Shown here one piece after another: positions 24,136-33,000 of a stretch of DNA of 64,000 nt. The notes below the pieces were generated by a model. The model worked only from the letters and a program-made list of their open reading frames with translations, did no database searches and was not told the origin of the DNA. The stretch is from contig JAEZGI010000046.1 in the NCBI GenBank assembly GCA_023416995.1, forward strand, positions 1 to 64,000, in the 5' to 3' direction. Position numbers and translations under genes: made by a program. This DNA comes from Bacteroidota bacterium (GTDB taxonomy: Bacteria; Bacteroidota; Bacteroidia; Chitinophagales; Chitinophagaceae). Each line of letters begins with the position of its first letter. The stretch's first letter is position 1.

Positions 24136-26562
24136 ATGCGTAAGAGTACATTTATCCTCCTGCTGGTTCTTTGCAACTACCACGCCTTTTCTCAAAACCG
24201 TGAGCCAATAAGTATAAAGGTCAGCGTTACCGACCAGGCGAGCAGGCCGCTGAACGGCGCTACGGTGGAGTTGAGGCACAATGCTGATTCGGTGGTTGTG
24301 AAATCCGGTTTTACGGATACTACAGGAGTAATGCTGTTTGAAAGGATAGCGCCGGGCAATTATTTCGTGCTGGTTACTATGGTAAATTTTCAGCCATATT
24401 ATAGTACAGCCTTTCAGACAAATAACCCAATTACCATGGTGCCGGGGATAATGCTGACGCCTTCAACCGGTGAGCTGGAGCAGGTAACTGTTTCCGTGAA
24501 AAAACCCTTTGTGCAGCTCATGGCTGATAAAACCATAGTAAACGTTGACGCCGGTATCACCAACGCGGGAGCGACCGTAATGGAAGTTCTGGAAAAATCA
24601 CCGGGTATTACAGTTGATAAGGATGGAAACATTTCATTAAAGGGGAAACAAAATCTCCTGATCCTGATAGATGGAAAACCAACCTATTTGCCTGCCGCCG
24701 ATATTGCGCAAATGCTCGGAGGAATGAGCGCCTCTCAAATAGAGCAATTAGAGATCATGGATAATCCTCCCTCAAAATACGATGCTTCAGGTAACGGGGG
24801 AGTAATCAATATCAAAACTAAAAAGCTGCGTCAGAAAGGTTTCAACGGCAACCTGAGTACATCTTTCGGACAGGGACACTACTATAAAAACAATAACAGT
24901 CTTTCATTAAACTATCGGCAAAACAAGGTTCACCTGTTTCTAACTTACAGTTCTGCTTTCAATAAAAGTTTTACTGACCTTTATGCTGAACGAGCTTATC
25001 TTGAAGCAGGGACAACAACAATAGCTTCTGAACTAACCCAGGTTAACTGGCTCACTTCTGCCCTACGAAACCACACCTTACGAGCGGGGGCAGACATAAA
25101 CCTCACGACAAAAACAACATTAGGTTTCGCTTTAACAGGATTAAACATCGGCCGTGACGGTGCCGGTGATGCCACGGGAATGTGGAACGGTACTGATAAA
25201 ACGACCGACTCGTTGATTAATACTTATAGCAGAAGCCAGAACCGTTTTAAAAACCTGGGCGGTAATGTCAACTTCCGTCATGCAGTCTCAAAAAATGGAG
25301 AGCTCACCGCTGATATCGATTACCTGGATTATACCCTACAGAGTCATCAGTTGTTTAACAATGTGGTGCGGTTTCCCGATGCCTATGCCGAATCAATAAA
25401 GGGCGATCTGCCTGCATCGATCAGTATCGTTTCTGGTAAAATAGACTACCAGCAAAAAGTGAACAAGGGGTTGTCACTTGAGAGTGGCTTGAAAACTTCA
25501 CGTGTGCGCACAGATAATCTCGCCGCCTACGAACTGCAACAAAATGCCGTTTGGCAAAAAGATTATGACAAAACCAATCACTTTTTATACAATGAAAACA
25601 TCTATGCCGGCTACCTCACTGCCAACCAGCAGATCGGCAATGTAAGTATACAGGGAGGATTGCGCTATGAGCATACCAGTTATGATGCAGAACAGAAAGG
25701 TAACCCGTTCCGCCGTGATTCAGCATTTGGTCGAAACTACAGCGGTCTGTTCCCAACCGTTTTTGCACAGTATAAAGTGGATAGTTCAAACAGTTTTTCT
25801 TTCAGTGCCGGCCGAAGGGTTGACCGGCCGCCTTATCAAAAATTGAATCCTTTTGTATTTGTGATCAACAAGTATACTTATCAAAAAGGCAATCCATTGT
25901 TTTTGCCGCAATACACCTGGAACTTCCAGCTGAGCCACCAGTTTAATGATCTGTTGGTAACAACGCTTAGTTATAATGTCACTAAAAATTACTTCTCACA
26001 GATCTTTCTTACCGAGCCTGACGGCATCCTGATTTATACAGAAGGAAACCTTGGACGCATGAGAAATGTTGGGATCTCGGTGAGTACACAGATAGATATA
26101 ACATCATGGTGGTCCCTGAATGCCCAGGGTAATCTTTATAATAAAAAGATTGAAGGGACCGTATGGGCCGACAGGAAAACTGCCCTGACACAGTTTAATA
26201 TGAACATGAATAACCAGTTCAGGCTCGGGAAGGGATGGGCGGCTGAATTGTCGGGCTTTTTTGTAACCAAAGAGCAGGAACTGCAGGAGATCACAGATCC
26301 TACGGGTCAATTGATCGCGGGAGTGGCCAGGCAGGTTTTAAAGAATAAAGGGTCGTTGAAATTAACGCTGAGAGATATTTTTTATACCCAGGCGATGAAA
26401 GGTGATACTGATTTTGAACAGGCGTTTGAATACTTCAAACTTACGAGAGATACCAGGGTATTAACCCTGGCATTCACGTATCGTTTTGGAAAATCATTTA
26501 AAGGCGCTTCAAAAAGAACCGGCGCAAGCGAAGAAATGGAACGGGTTGGATCTGGCGATTGA
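24136..26562 (+). CDS. TonB-dependent receptor, OMP_b-brl_3 type
   Basis: This is 808 residues from ATG 24136 (MRKSTFILLL); a TTG six codons upstream is less likely. Signal peptide 1-20 (HAFSQ). Residues about 25-110 are a carboxypeptidase-regulatory-like domain (LNGATVELRHNAD). The plug (about 120-230) contains SPGITVDKDGNISLKGK, VLILIDGKPTYL-like sequence and PPSKYDASGNGGVINIKTKK. The remainder is a barrel typical of the Bacteroidota OMP_b-brl_3 family. No SusD-like or other partner is adjacent, so it may act alone, possibly for metal chelates or peptides. It converges on the DUF4920 gene with no gap. Confidence 0.92.
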   Translation: MRKSTFILLLVLCNYHAFSQNREPISIKVSVTDQASRPLNGATVELRHNADSVVVKSGFTDTTGVMLFERIAPGNYFVLVTMVNFQPYYSTAFQTNNPITMVPGIMLTPSTGELEQVTVSVKKPFVQLMADKTIVNVDAGITNAGATVMEVLEKSPGITVDKDGNISLKGKQNLLILIDGKPTYLPAADIAQMLGGMSASQIEQLEIMDNPPSKYDASGNGGVINIKTKKLRQKGFNGNLSTSFGQGHYYKNNNSLSLNYRQNKVHLFLTYSSAFNKSFTDLYAERAYLEAGTTTIASELTQVNWLTSALRNHTLRAGADINLTTKTTLGFALTGLNIGRDGAGDATGMWNGTDKTTDSLINTYSRSQNRFKNLGGNVNFRHAVSKNGELTADIDYLDYTLQSHQLFNNVVRFPDAYAESIKGDLPASISIVSGKIDYQQKVNKGLSLESGLKTSRVRTDNLAAYELQQNAVWQKDYDKTNHFLYNENIYAGYLTANQQIGNVSIQGGLRYEHTSYDAEQKGNPFRRDSAFGRNYSGLFPTVFAQYKVDSSNSFSFSAGRRVDRPPYQKLNPFVFVINKYTYQKGNPLFLPQYTWNFQLSHQFNDLLVTTLSYNVTKNYFSQIFLTEPDGILIYTEGNLGRMRNVGISVSTQIDITSWWSLNAQGNLYNKKIEGTVWADRKTALTQFNMNMNNQFRLGKGWAAELSGFFVTKEQELQEITDPTGQLIAGVARQVLKNKGSLKLTLRDIFYTQAMKGDTDFEQAFEYFKLTRDTRVLTLAFTYRFGKSFKGASKRTGASEEMERVGSGD

Positions 26563-27036
26563 TTACTCAACTACCACGATACCTTTAGCTGTTAATCGCA
26601 ATTCCTTTTCAGGTTTTGTGATAGCGGCAATTTCTTCTTTTGATTTTTTGGCGTCTTCTGCATAGTGCTGCAGTTCGTCGACTGAGATGGTCTTCATTGC
26701 GGCTTCACCATCAATTACTATGTTTTTACCTTTCAGATCTACCGGTACAAAAAAGCCATAATCTTTCATTTTCACGAAAGCCTTGGTGCTGTCAGGCATT
26801 TGCAGCGAAATCCAGCAGCCTTTTTTAGGGCAAACGTCCAGCACACGAGCTTTCACCTTAGTCTGAACAGGTTCATCGGCCGATAATCTGGCTGGCAGAT
26901 CAGCAATAGCAATCGCACCGTCAGCCTTAATCTTTTCACCGTATGTATTTCCAACTTTTGCAGGTCCTTTTGGTGGCTGGGCAAAACTTACCTGGCTGCA
27001 AACGGCTACCAGTGCAATGAGAAACATCTTTTTCAT
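26563..27036 (-). CDS. exported DUF4920 protein
   Basis: This is 157 residues with a signal peptide (1-19, ending VSFAQ). The DUF4920 core (about 30-155) includes the motif VLDVCPKKGCWISLQMPDSTKAFVKMKDYGFFVPVDLKGK, with a conserved C-x4-C-W pair that could form a disulfide or bind metal, and a C-terminal ELRLTAKGIVVVE. It is predicted periplasmic; the biochemical role is unknown. It is likely monocistronic, between a convergent TonB receptor and the helicase gene. Confidence 0.9.
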   Translation of the reverse strand: MKKMFLIALVAVCSQVSFAQPPKGPAKVGNTYGEKIKADGAIAIADLPARLSADEPVQTKVKARVLDVCPKKGCWISLQMPDSTKAFVKMKDYGFFVPVDLKGKNIVIDGEAAMKTISVDELQHYAEDAKKSKEEIAAITKPEKELRLTAKGIVVVE

Positions 27037-27069
27037 ATCTGTACAATTGTTTATGCGAATTTACTCAAA

Positions 27070-28392
27070 TTACCTTGCGAGGTCGATTTTTACCTTTTTG
27101 TTTTTGATCTTCTGGTCGCGGATAAGCACAAGGGTTTGACCAACTTTGGATTTACGCACTGCAACAAAGGAAAAAAAGTCTTTTACTTCTATCAAACCAA
27201 TATCTTCTTTTTTCAATCCACCCTTTTGCGCTAAAAATCCGACTATATCGATCTTATTGACCTTATCTTTTTTACCTGCAGCAATAAACAAAGTTGACCA
27301 TTTTGGTTTGTCAGGTACAATTGTTTGTTCCGGAAGCTGCAGCTTTTCAGGTTTAGTGGGCAGATAACCCGGCAGTTTTTCTTCTGGTCCGATGATGAGC
27401 ACCGCGGTTCCGCTGGCGTCCATACGCGCCGTGCGTCCATTACGATGGGTGAAGGTTTCTTCGTTTGGAGGCAAATGATAGTGGATGATGTACCGGATAT
27501 TAGGGATATCGAGACCACGACTCGCCAGGTCGGTGGTAACAAGAATGTAGGAGGTGCCGTTCCGGAACTTACACAGGGCGCTATCACGCTCCTGTTGTTC
27601 CATGGCGCCGTGATAGAATACATTCACTATGCCTTTTTCACTGAGCATTTGGGAGGTGCGCTCAACGGCATCCCGGTGATTACAAAACACTACTGCAGAG
27701 CGGTCACGATGGAAGCAAAGCAAACGAAACAGGGTTTCCAGCTTGTCTTTCTCTTCGCTTTCTACATATTGAATAGCCAGGTCGTCTACCAGTTTTCCTG
27801 ACAGGAAGTTCAGTTTTACGGGATCTTTTAATCCAATGAAAGCCGGGATCTCGTCTGTATCCGTCGCAGAAGTCAGCATTCGCTGTTTTATATTGGGAAG
27901 CGATCCGATAATAAATGACATTTCTTCTTCAAAACCCTGTTCCAGGCTTTTGTCAAATTCATCAAGGATCAACATGGTGATCCCCCCGGTCCGGATGTTT
28001 TCGCGTCGGATATGGTCAGCGATCCTGCCGGGTGTACCTACGATCAGCGCGGGTGGCTGGATCAGGTTATTTTCTTCGGTTTCCCGGAGGTGCCCGCCAT
28101 AGCAGCACGTGATCTTGAAACCTGTGCCCATGGATCTAAACACCTGCTCAATCTGAAGCGCCAATTCGCGGGAAGGAACAATGATCATCGCCTGCGTAAG
28201 CAGGTTCGCGGGATCCAGTTTCTGAACAACCGGCACCAGGAATCCCAGGGTTTTCCCGGATCCTGTGTCTGACAGCAAGATCAGGTCCTGGTCCTTATTG
28301 AAACCGGCTGCAGCTTCCAGCTGCATTTTGTTGAAGGCCTCAAGACCAAGATTTTTTAAGATTGATTCGGGTGTTACCTGTTTTTTCTGCAT
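27070..28392 (-). CDS. DEAD-box-type RNA helicase with DbpA RNA-binding domain
   Basis: This is 440 residues from ATG 28392 (MQKKQVTPESIL), chosen because a TAAATTTG promoter box ends 5 nt before it; the open frame continues 34 codons upstream. Helicase motifs are visible: Walker A SDTGSGKT, PSRELA, GTPGR, motif II DEFD instead of DEAD, SAT, and motif VI HRNGRTAR. The last 75 residues fit the DbpA RNA-binding domain, which in E. coli targets 23S rRNA helix 92. A role in large-subunit assembly is therefore inferred. The DEFD form occurs in related Bacteroidota helicases. Confidence 0.9.
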   Translation of the reverse strand: MQKKQVTPESILKNLGLEAFNKMQLEAAAGFNKDQDLILLSDTGSGKTLGFLVPVVQKLDPANLLTQAMIIVPSRELALQIEQVFRSMGTGFKITCCYGGHLRETEENNLIQPPALIVGTPGRIADHIRRENIRTGGITMLILDEFDKSLEQGFEEEMSFIIGSLPNIKQRMLTSATDTDEIPAFIGLKDPVKLNFLSGKLVDDLAIQYVESEEKDKLETLFRLLCFHRDRSAVVFCNHRDAVERTSQMLSEKGIVNVFYHGAMEQQERDSALCKFRNGTSYILVTTDLASRGLDIPNIRYIIHYHLPPNEETFTHRNGRTARMDASGTAVLIIGPEEKLPGYLPTKPEKLQLPEQTIVPDKPKWSTLFIAAGKKDKVNKIDIVGFLAQKGGLKKEDIGLIEVKDFFSFVAVRKSKVGQTLVLIRDQKIKNKKVKIDLAR

Positions 28393-28397
28393 TGCCG

Positions 28398-28405
28398 CAA
28401 ATTTA
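28398..28405 (-). promoter_or_regulatory. -7 promoter box TAAATTTG for the helicase gene
   Basis: An exact TAnnTTTG match ending 5 nt before ATG 28392, so transcription should start at the ATG. It argues against the longer reading frame upstream. Confidence 0.5.
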
Positions 28406-28605
28406 CGATAGTTTGAACCATTGATACCATTCATTTGCCGCACCCTCACGGATAAAACGGGCATGGTTAGTTGACGTTTTTGCAAATCAGGCACGAAATA
28501 TGATTAGCTGAAGCGTTTCCATTATCTGTGAGTGACCGCCCGGTCGGAACATCTGGTTCCCGATTTGAATAATCGTCTATCTTAGCCAACAGACAACTAC
28601 TATAT

Positions 28606-29403
28606 ATGCTCAACTCCTTACGTAAACATTGTTTTCAACTGGCCGGATTATGTGTTTTCCTTTTTCTAACCGCTTGTGTCGACACACGAAAAGCAGTTTA
28701 TTTCAATAACATTACCGACCAGAACATCCCCGCAGTAAACCGTGAAATGGAGCCAATCATTCAAAAAAATGATATCATTTCTATCAATGTAAGTAGTCTG
28801 AACCCTGACGCGAGTGTAATGTTTAATGCTCCAAAAACACCGACAAGTCTTAATGCATCCGGATCTACCATGCTGAGTGCTGATGTTGGCGGATATCTTG
28901 TAAATCCTGATGGTACCATACAGTTCCCTGTTTTGGGAAATATCAAAGCGCTTGGTCTTACCAAAAGCCAGTTGAAGGCATATATCACCAAAGAACTGAC
29001 TGACAAAAAATTACTGGTCGATCCCGTGGTGGATATTCGTTTTGTCAATTTCCGTGTTACTGTTTTAGGTGAAGTAGGCAAACCAACGGTGGTAAATGTG
29101 CCCAGCGAAAAAATTTCCATTCTTGAAGCGATCGGTATGGCAGGTGATCTTACGCTATATGCAAACCGCGAAAATGTACTGCTGATTCGCGACATAGACG
29201 GGAACAAAGAAATTAAACGCCTCAATTTAAACTCAAACGAAATTTTCACTTCTCCCTATTATTACCTGAAAAGTAATGATGTGGTGTATGCAGAACCCAA
29301 CAAAACCAAGGTTCGCACCACAGGGCAGGCCTGGCAGATTCTCCCTATCGTGATCGCAAGTTTATCTTTCCTGGTTATTGCTGCCGACAGGTTGTTCCGA
29401 TAA
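28606..29403 (+). CDS. polysaccharide export lipoprotein (Wza/SLBB family)
   Basis: The 265-residue protein has a lipoprotein signal (FLFLTAC, Cys24). Residues about 45-135 are the Poly_export domain (IIQKNDIISINVSSLNPDAS, GGYLVNPDGTIQFPVLGNIKALGLT); about 140-215 form an SLBB-like domain (FRVTVLGEVGKPTVVNVPSEKISILEAIGMAGDLT). It ends in a short hydrophobic helix (ILPIVIASLSFLVIAADRLF). Such proteins form the outer-membrane channel for capsule or exopolysaccharide. The usual Wzc tyrosine kinase partner is not next to it; heptose genes follow in the same direction. Confidence 0.92.
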   Translation: MLNSLRKHCFQLAGLCVFLFLTACVDTRKAVYFNNITDQNIPAVNREMEPIIQKNDIISINVSSLNPDASVMFNAPKTPTSLNASGSTMLSADVGGYLVNPDGTIQFPVLGNIKALGLTKSQLKAYITKELTDKKLLVDPVVDIRFVNFRVTVLGEVGKPTVVNVPSEKISILEAIGMAGDLTLYANRENVLLIRDIDGNKEIKRLNLNSNEIFTSPYYYLKSNDVVYAEPNKTKVRTTGQAWQILPIVIASLSFLVIAADRLFR

Positions 29404-29426
29404 TAACAATTGCCACTTTGCTTTTG

Positions 29427-29434
29427 TAATTTCG
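29427..29434 (+). promoter_or_regulatory. -7-like box TAATTTCG before the heptose epimerase gene
   Basis: One mismatch to TAnnTTTG, ending 3 nt before ATG 29438. The same TAATTTCG variant precedes the 516-residue gene. No matched -33 element is seen. Confidence 0.35.
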
Positions 29435-29437
29435 CGT

Positions 29438-30391
29438 ATGCCAAACGGACCAATAATCGTTACCGGGGGTGCGGGATTCCTCGGATCTAATCTTATCCGG
29501 AAGATCAATCAATACGGCCAGGAAAACATCATTATCATAGATAATTATGATGATGCAAAGTTTGCTAATATCCGCCCATTGCGGTTTGTAGATTATATCA
29601 ATTTTACCCGGGGGCTGCATCATGTTAAAGATTCGCTATCGAGGTATGAGCCATCCTGCATCATGCATATAGGCGCAAACGCCGATGTGCTGGTAAGGGA
29701 TCCCCAGGTGATGATGGAGGCAAATTTTGAACATTCAAAGTTCTACCTCGACCTCGCGCTCGAAAAACAAATCCCGCTGATTTACGCATCCAGTTCCGCC
29801 GTTTACGGAAACAGTGCAGACAACCAGGAGCATCCTCATAACACCTATGCCTGGTCGAAATGGATGTTTGATCACCATGTTAAGAACAATCTTTCGCAGT
29901 TTAAATCAAGAGTGATCGGCTTAAGACTATTCAATATTTTTGGGCTGGGGGAGTTTCATAAAGATAAAAATGCAAGTCTCCCGTATCGTTTTTTCAACTT
30001 CATCAGGGAGAAAGGTTTTATTGATTTATTTGACCGTACTATTCATCGTGATTATGTTTGGGTAGAAGATGTGGCAGATGTTTTTATTGATATGTTGAAT
30101 TATGATGCCGTGCCGAATGGCATTTACAATCTTGGCGGAGGCAACCCGGTTTCACATGAAAGGGTTGCGGAAATCGTTTGCCAGGCATTTGTTGAAAGAG
30201 GAATTAAGCGGGGTAAGGAAGAACTGGTAAGAAAGATCTCAATGCCTGAACATCTTATAAATAATTTTCAGTTTAACACCCGGGCAGATAACCTGTTGGA
30301 AATGATCAGCAGGCGTTCGACCGGAAATGAAAGAAAAATCCGAAGCTATATTAACCAGTTAATAGATATTAGTTATGAAGGTAAGGTCTAA
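29438..30391 (+). CDS. NAD(P)-dependent sugar epimerase, ADP-heptose 6-epimerase-like
   Basis: This is a 317-residue short-chain dehydrogenase/reductase of the extended type. The Rossmann motif is VTGGAGFLGSNLIRK, with catalytic YAWSK (Tyr-x3-Lys) and SSSAVYG (Ser) also visible. The insertion HIGANADVLVRDPQVMMEANFEHSKFYLDLAL and the RLFNIFGLGEFHKDKNASLPYRF segment resemble HldD, which interconverts the two ADP-manno-heptose epimers for LPS or glycoprotein sugars. The next gene, a heptose-7-phosphate kinase-like gene, overlaps its end by 17 bp, supporting a heptose pathway. I prefer ATG 29438 over the upstream frame start. Confidence 0.85.
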   Translation: MPNGPIIVTGGAGFLGSNLIRKINQYGQENIIIIDNYDDAKFANIRPLRFVDYINFTRGLHHVKDSLSRYEPSCIMHIGANADVLVRDPQVMMEANFEHSKFYLDLALEKQIPLIYASSSAVYGNSADNQEHPHNTYAWSKWMFDHHVKNNLSQFKSRVIGLRLFNIFGLGEFHKDKNASLPYRFFNFIREKGFIDLFDRTIHRDYVWVEDVADVFIDMLNYDAVPNGIYNLGGGNPVSHERVAEIVCQAFVERGIKRGKEELVRKISMPEHLINNFQFNTRADNLLEMISRRSTGNERKIRSYINQLIDISYEGKV

Positions 30392-31403
30392 AGTTCCATT
30401 GCGTCTGGGTCTTGCCGGAGGTGGTACAGATGTGAGCCCGTATTGCGATATGTACGGTGGCTGTATTTTGAATGCAACCATCGACTTGTTCGCTTATTGC
30501 ACCCTTTGCCCAACCAATGATGGGATGATCAGGTTCACAGCGTTGGATCGTGAGGAAAGTTTTGAAGCGCCGGTGGCTGACCGCTTAGAAACCAATGGTG
30601 CCCTTGATCTGCACAAAGGTGTTTATAACCGGGTGATCAGGGAGTTTAAAATAGAACCTTTTGCATTCGATCTTAAGTCGCATAGCGATGCTCCTTCGGG
30701 CTCCGGACTTGGATCATCATCAACAATGGTGGTTGCTATCCTTCAGGCCTTTGTTGAATATTTAAACCTGCCGCTCGGTGAATACGATATTGCCCAGCTT
30801 GCCTATTCGATAGAACGCGAGGATCTCGCACTAAGTGGAGGAAAACAGGATCAATATGCCGCCACTTTCGGAGGCTTTAACTTTATGGAGTTTTACGCGG
30901 ATAACCGTGTTATCGTGAATCCACTACGTATACGAGAACAACATATCGAAGAACTTGAAGCTTCCATGATGTTGTACTACACTGGTATTTCAAGATCATC
31001 GGCACGTATCATAGAAGATCAGAAGAACAGTTTGCAGAGCTCTAATGAAAATCGGCTGAAGGCAATGCACCAAATTAAAAATGATGCTTACCTGCTGAAA
31101 GAATACCTGTTAAAAGGTGAGTTTGCAAAAATGTTTTATACCATGCGCGACTCATGGCAGGCCAAAAAGAACACATCTGACTCCATCACAAACAGCCATA
31201 TTGATGAGATTTACAATACTGCGCTCGAATCCGGTGCCTATAGCGGCAAGATTTCAGGTGCAGGCGGTGGAGGTTTCATGATGCTGTTCGTGGATCCTTT
31301 AAAGAGACTGAGTATCAGGAAAGCGCTGTCTTCTTTTGATGGTGAATTTGTAAACTTCCATTTCTTTAAAAAAGGCGCCAATAGCTGGAAGGTGAATGAA
31401 TAA
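30375..31403 (+). CDS. GHMP-family heptose 7-phosphate kinase (HddA-like)
   Basis: This is a 342-residue GHMP kinase. The N-terminal substrate motif is KVPLRLGLAGGGTDVSPYCDMYGG; the ATP-binding loop is SDAPSGSGLGSSSTMVVA (about residue 105); the third motif is SGKISGAGGGGFMMLFVDP. These match D-glycero-alpha-D-manno-heptose-7-phosphate kinase (HddA), which makes GDP-heptose precursors. It overlaps the epimerase gene, so the two are cotranscribed. The phosphatase (GmhB) and nucleotidyltransferase genes needed for a whole pathway are not in the window. It converges on the glyoxalase-fold gene with no gap. Confidence 0.88.
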   Translation: MKVRSKVPLRLGLAGGGTDVSPYCDMYGGCILNATIDLFAYCTLCPTNDGMIRFTALDREESFEAPVADRLETNGALDLHKGVYNRVIREFKIEPFAFDLKSHSDAPSGSGLGSSSTMVVAILQAFVEYLNLPLGEYDIAQLAYSIEREDLALSGGKQDQYAATFGGFNFMEFYADNRVIVNPLRIREQHIEELEASMMLYYTGISRSSARIIEDQKNSLQSSNENRLKAMHQIKNDAYLLKEYLLKGEFAKMFYTMRDSWQAKKNTSDSITNSHIDEIYNTALESGAYSGKISGAGGGGFMMLFVDPLKRLSIRKALSSFDGEFVNFHFFKKGANSWKVNE

Positions 31404-31826
31404 TTAAACTGCATCTGTTTGCTCGGTGAGCCGGAACCAGTTTCCCGAATCATCTATAAACGAAGCCTCGTACTGGCCCAAAAAGCCGCAGCCCGGCTCC
31501 ATCAGAAATCTTACTCCCTTGCTTTTCAGGGCGCGTACGGTTTGTCGAAGATTAAGACAACGGAACACGCCGTAACTAAAGACTTCGCGGCTAATAAGGT
31601 GCCGCATTTGTTGCGCGTCCTGCCGGGTGAATATCGGTCCTTCTACCACCGGTATCAGGATCAGTTGTGTTGCGGGTTTGCCTGGAACATAAAGACTTAC
31701 GCATTGCTGAGCACCATCTACCAGGATATCAGTGTGTACCTTGAAACCCAGTTTGTGAACGTAGAAATCAATTGCCGTTTGAAGATTCAACACGTACACA
31801 CTTGTATTGATAATACCTGTTATCAT
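31404..31826 (-). CDS. VOC (glyoxalase/bleomycin-resistance fold) protein
   Basis: The 140-residue protein has the paired beta-alpha-beta-beta-beta units of the vicinal-oxygen-chelate fold. The first unit starts TGIINTSVYVLNLQTAIDFYVHKLGFKVHTD; the second contains RALKSKGVRFLMEPGCGFLGQYEASFIDDSGNWFRLTEQ, with a C-terminal acidic residue in the usual metal-ligand position. The substrate is unknown. It is divergent from a GlxA-type AraC regulator 158 bp away, a common arrangement for a regulated enzyme, though no operator is obvious. Confidence 0.85.
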   Translation of the reverse strand: MITGIINTSVYVLNLQTAIDFYVHKLGFKVHTDILVDGAQQCVSLYVPGKPATQLILIPVVEGPIFTRQDAQQMRHLISREVFSYGVFRCLNLRQTVRALKSKGVRFLMEPGCGFLGQYEASFIDDSGNWFRLTEQTDAV

Positions 31827-31984
31827 TTTACCGGCCTTTTCAGGAGAACGAAAACCTCATTATGTTAATGATTTTCATACTTTGAGCAACGAACCATTTC
31901 AACACGAAGTTACCCCGGTATTTTAAGCGTATCCTGTGGTTCTGCGACAATATGCAGGGGTATATGCGACCGAAATTTTTTTTT

Positions 31985-32971
31985 ATGAAACACGTGTCTA
32001 TCCTGATACCTGAAGGCGACTGCAGCTTAACACATATTGAAGCTACGCACCAGATTCTTTCTGAAATAAATGTGTTCCTGGCCGCCCGCGACCGTGATCC
32101 CGTCTTTGAGATTGAACTGGTAGCACTTGAAAAGTCCGCGACACTTAAAAAAGGTTTATACACCGTAAAGCCGGATAAATCAATCGGAGAAGTAAGCAGA
32201 ACGCACCTGATCATTATTCCTGCTTTGCAAGGGGGCGATATGGTTAAATCAGTTCGGCTGAACCAACCCTTTGTTGCCTGGCTGAAAAAACAACATGCGG
32301 CGGGTGCAGAGCTCGCCAGCTTTTGTTTGGGTTCTTTCCTGCTTGCCTCCACTGGTTTGCTGGATAACAAGCGATGCACAACGCACTGGAGCGCAGCCAC
32401 CGAGTTTCGGGAAACTTTCCCGCAGGTTGAACTGGTTCCGGAGAAAATACTTACTGATGAAAGCGGTATATATTCCAGTGGCGGTGCTTTGTCTTTCACC
32501 AATTTGTTATTGTACCTCGTTGAAAAATACGCAGGACGTGATATGGCGGTGCTGGCTTCGAAGATGTTTATGATTGATATTGACCGCGATCAGCAGTCGC
32601 CTTTTATCATCTTCAAAGCACAAAAAAATCACGAAGACGAACCAATCAGGCAGGCGCAGGAGTTTATTGAAAAAAATTTCACCGAACGATTATCGGTTGA
32701 TGACCTGGCTTCGAAATTTGCACTGGGCCGGAGGAATCTTGAAAGAAGATTCAAGAAAGCAACCTCAAACACAGTTATTGAATATATACAACGCGTTAAG
32801 ATAGAAGCCGCAAAACTTAGCCTTGAATCATCGAGAGATAATGTAAACGAGGTGATGTATAAAGTTGGTTATAATGATACCAAGGCCTTTAGAACTACCT
32901 TTAAAAAAATTACAGGCCTTTCGCCTGTTCAATACCGTAACAAGTTCAGACAAGATAAAGAAATGGTGTAG
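31985..32971 (+). CDS. GlxA family AraC-type transcriptional regulator
   Basis: This is 328 residues from ATG 31985 (MKHVSILIPEGDCS). Residues about 1-190 are a DJ-1/PfpI-like class I glutamine amidotransferase domain with the nucleophile-elbow-like sequence ASFCLGSFLLASTGLL and TTHWSAATEF. Residues about 225-320 contain two AraC helix-turn-helix motifs (RLSVDDLASKFALGRRNLERRFKKAT; VNEVMYKVGYNDTKAFRTTFKKITGLSPVQYR). Members sense small molecules and activate nearby genes. The divergent VOC gene is the most likely target. It converges on treY. Confidence 0.9.
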   Translation: MKHVSILIPEGDCSLTHIEATHQILSEINVFLAARDRDPVFEIELVALEKSATLKKGLYTVKPDKSIGEVSRTHLIIIPALQGGDMVKSVRLNQPFVAWLKKQHAAGAELASFCLGSFLLASTGLLDNKRCTTHWSAATEFRETFPQVELVPEKILTDESGIYSSGGALSFTNLLLYLVEKYAGRDMAVLASKMFMIDIDRDQQSPFIIFKAQKNHEDEPIRQAQEFIEKNFTERLSVDDLASKFALGRRNLERRFKKATSNTVIEYIQRVKIEAAKLSLESSRDNVNEVMYKVGYNDTKAFRTTFKKITGLSPVQYRNKFRQDKEMV

Positions 32972-33000
32972 TGCGCTACACCATTTCGAAAATGTATATC

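Noticed and set aside
31840..32502. Open frame of 220 codons antisense to the GlxA-type regulator
   Set aside because: The regulator on the plus strand has clear domains; the antisense protein is Ser/Lys-rich without motif.
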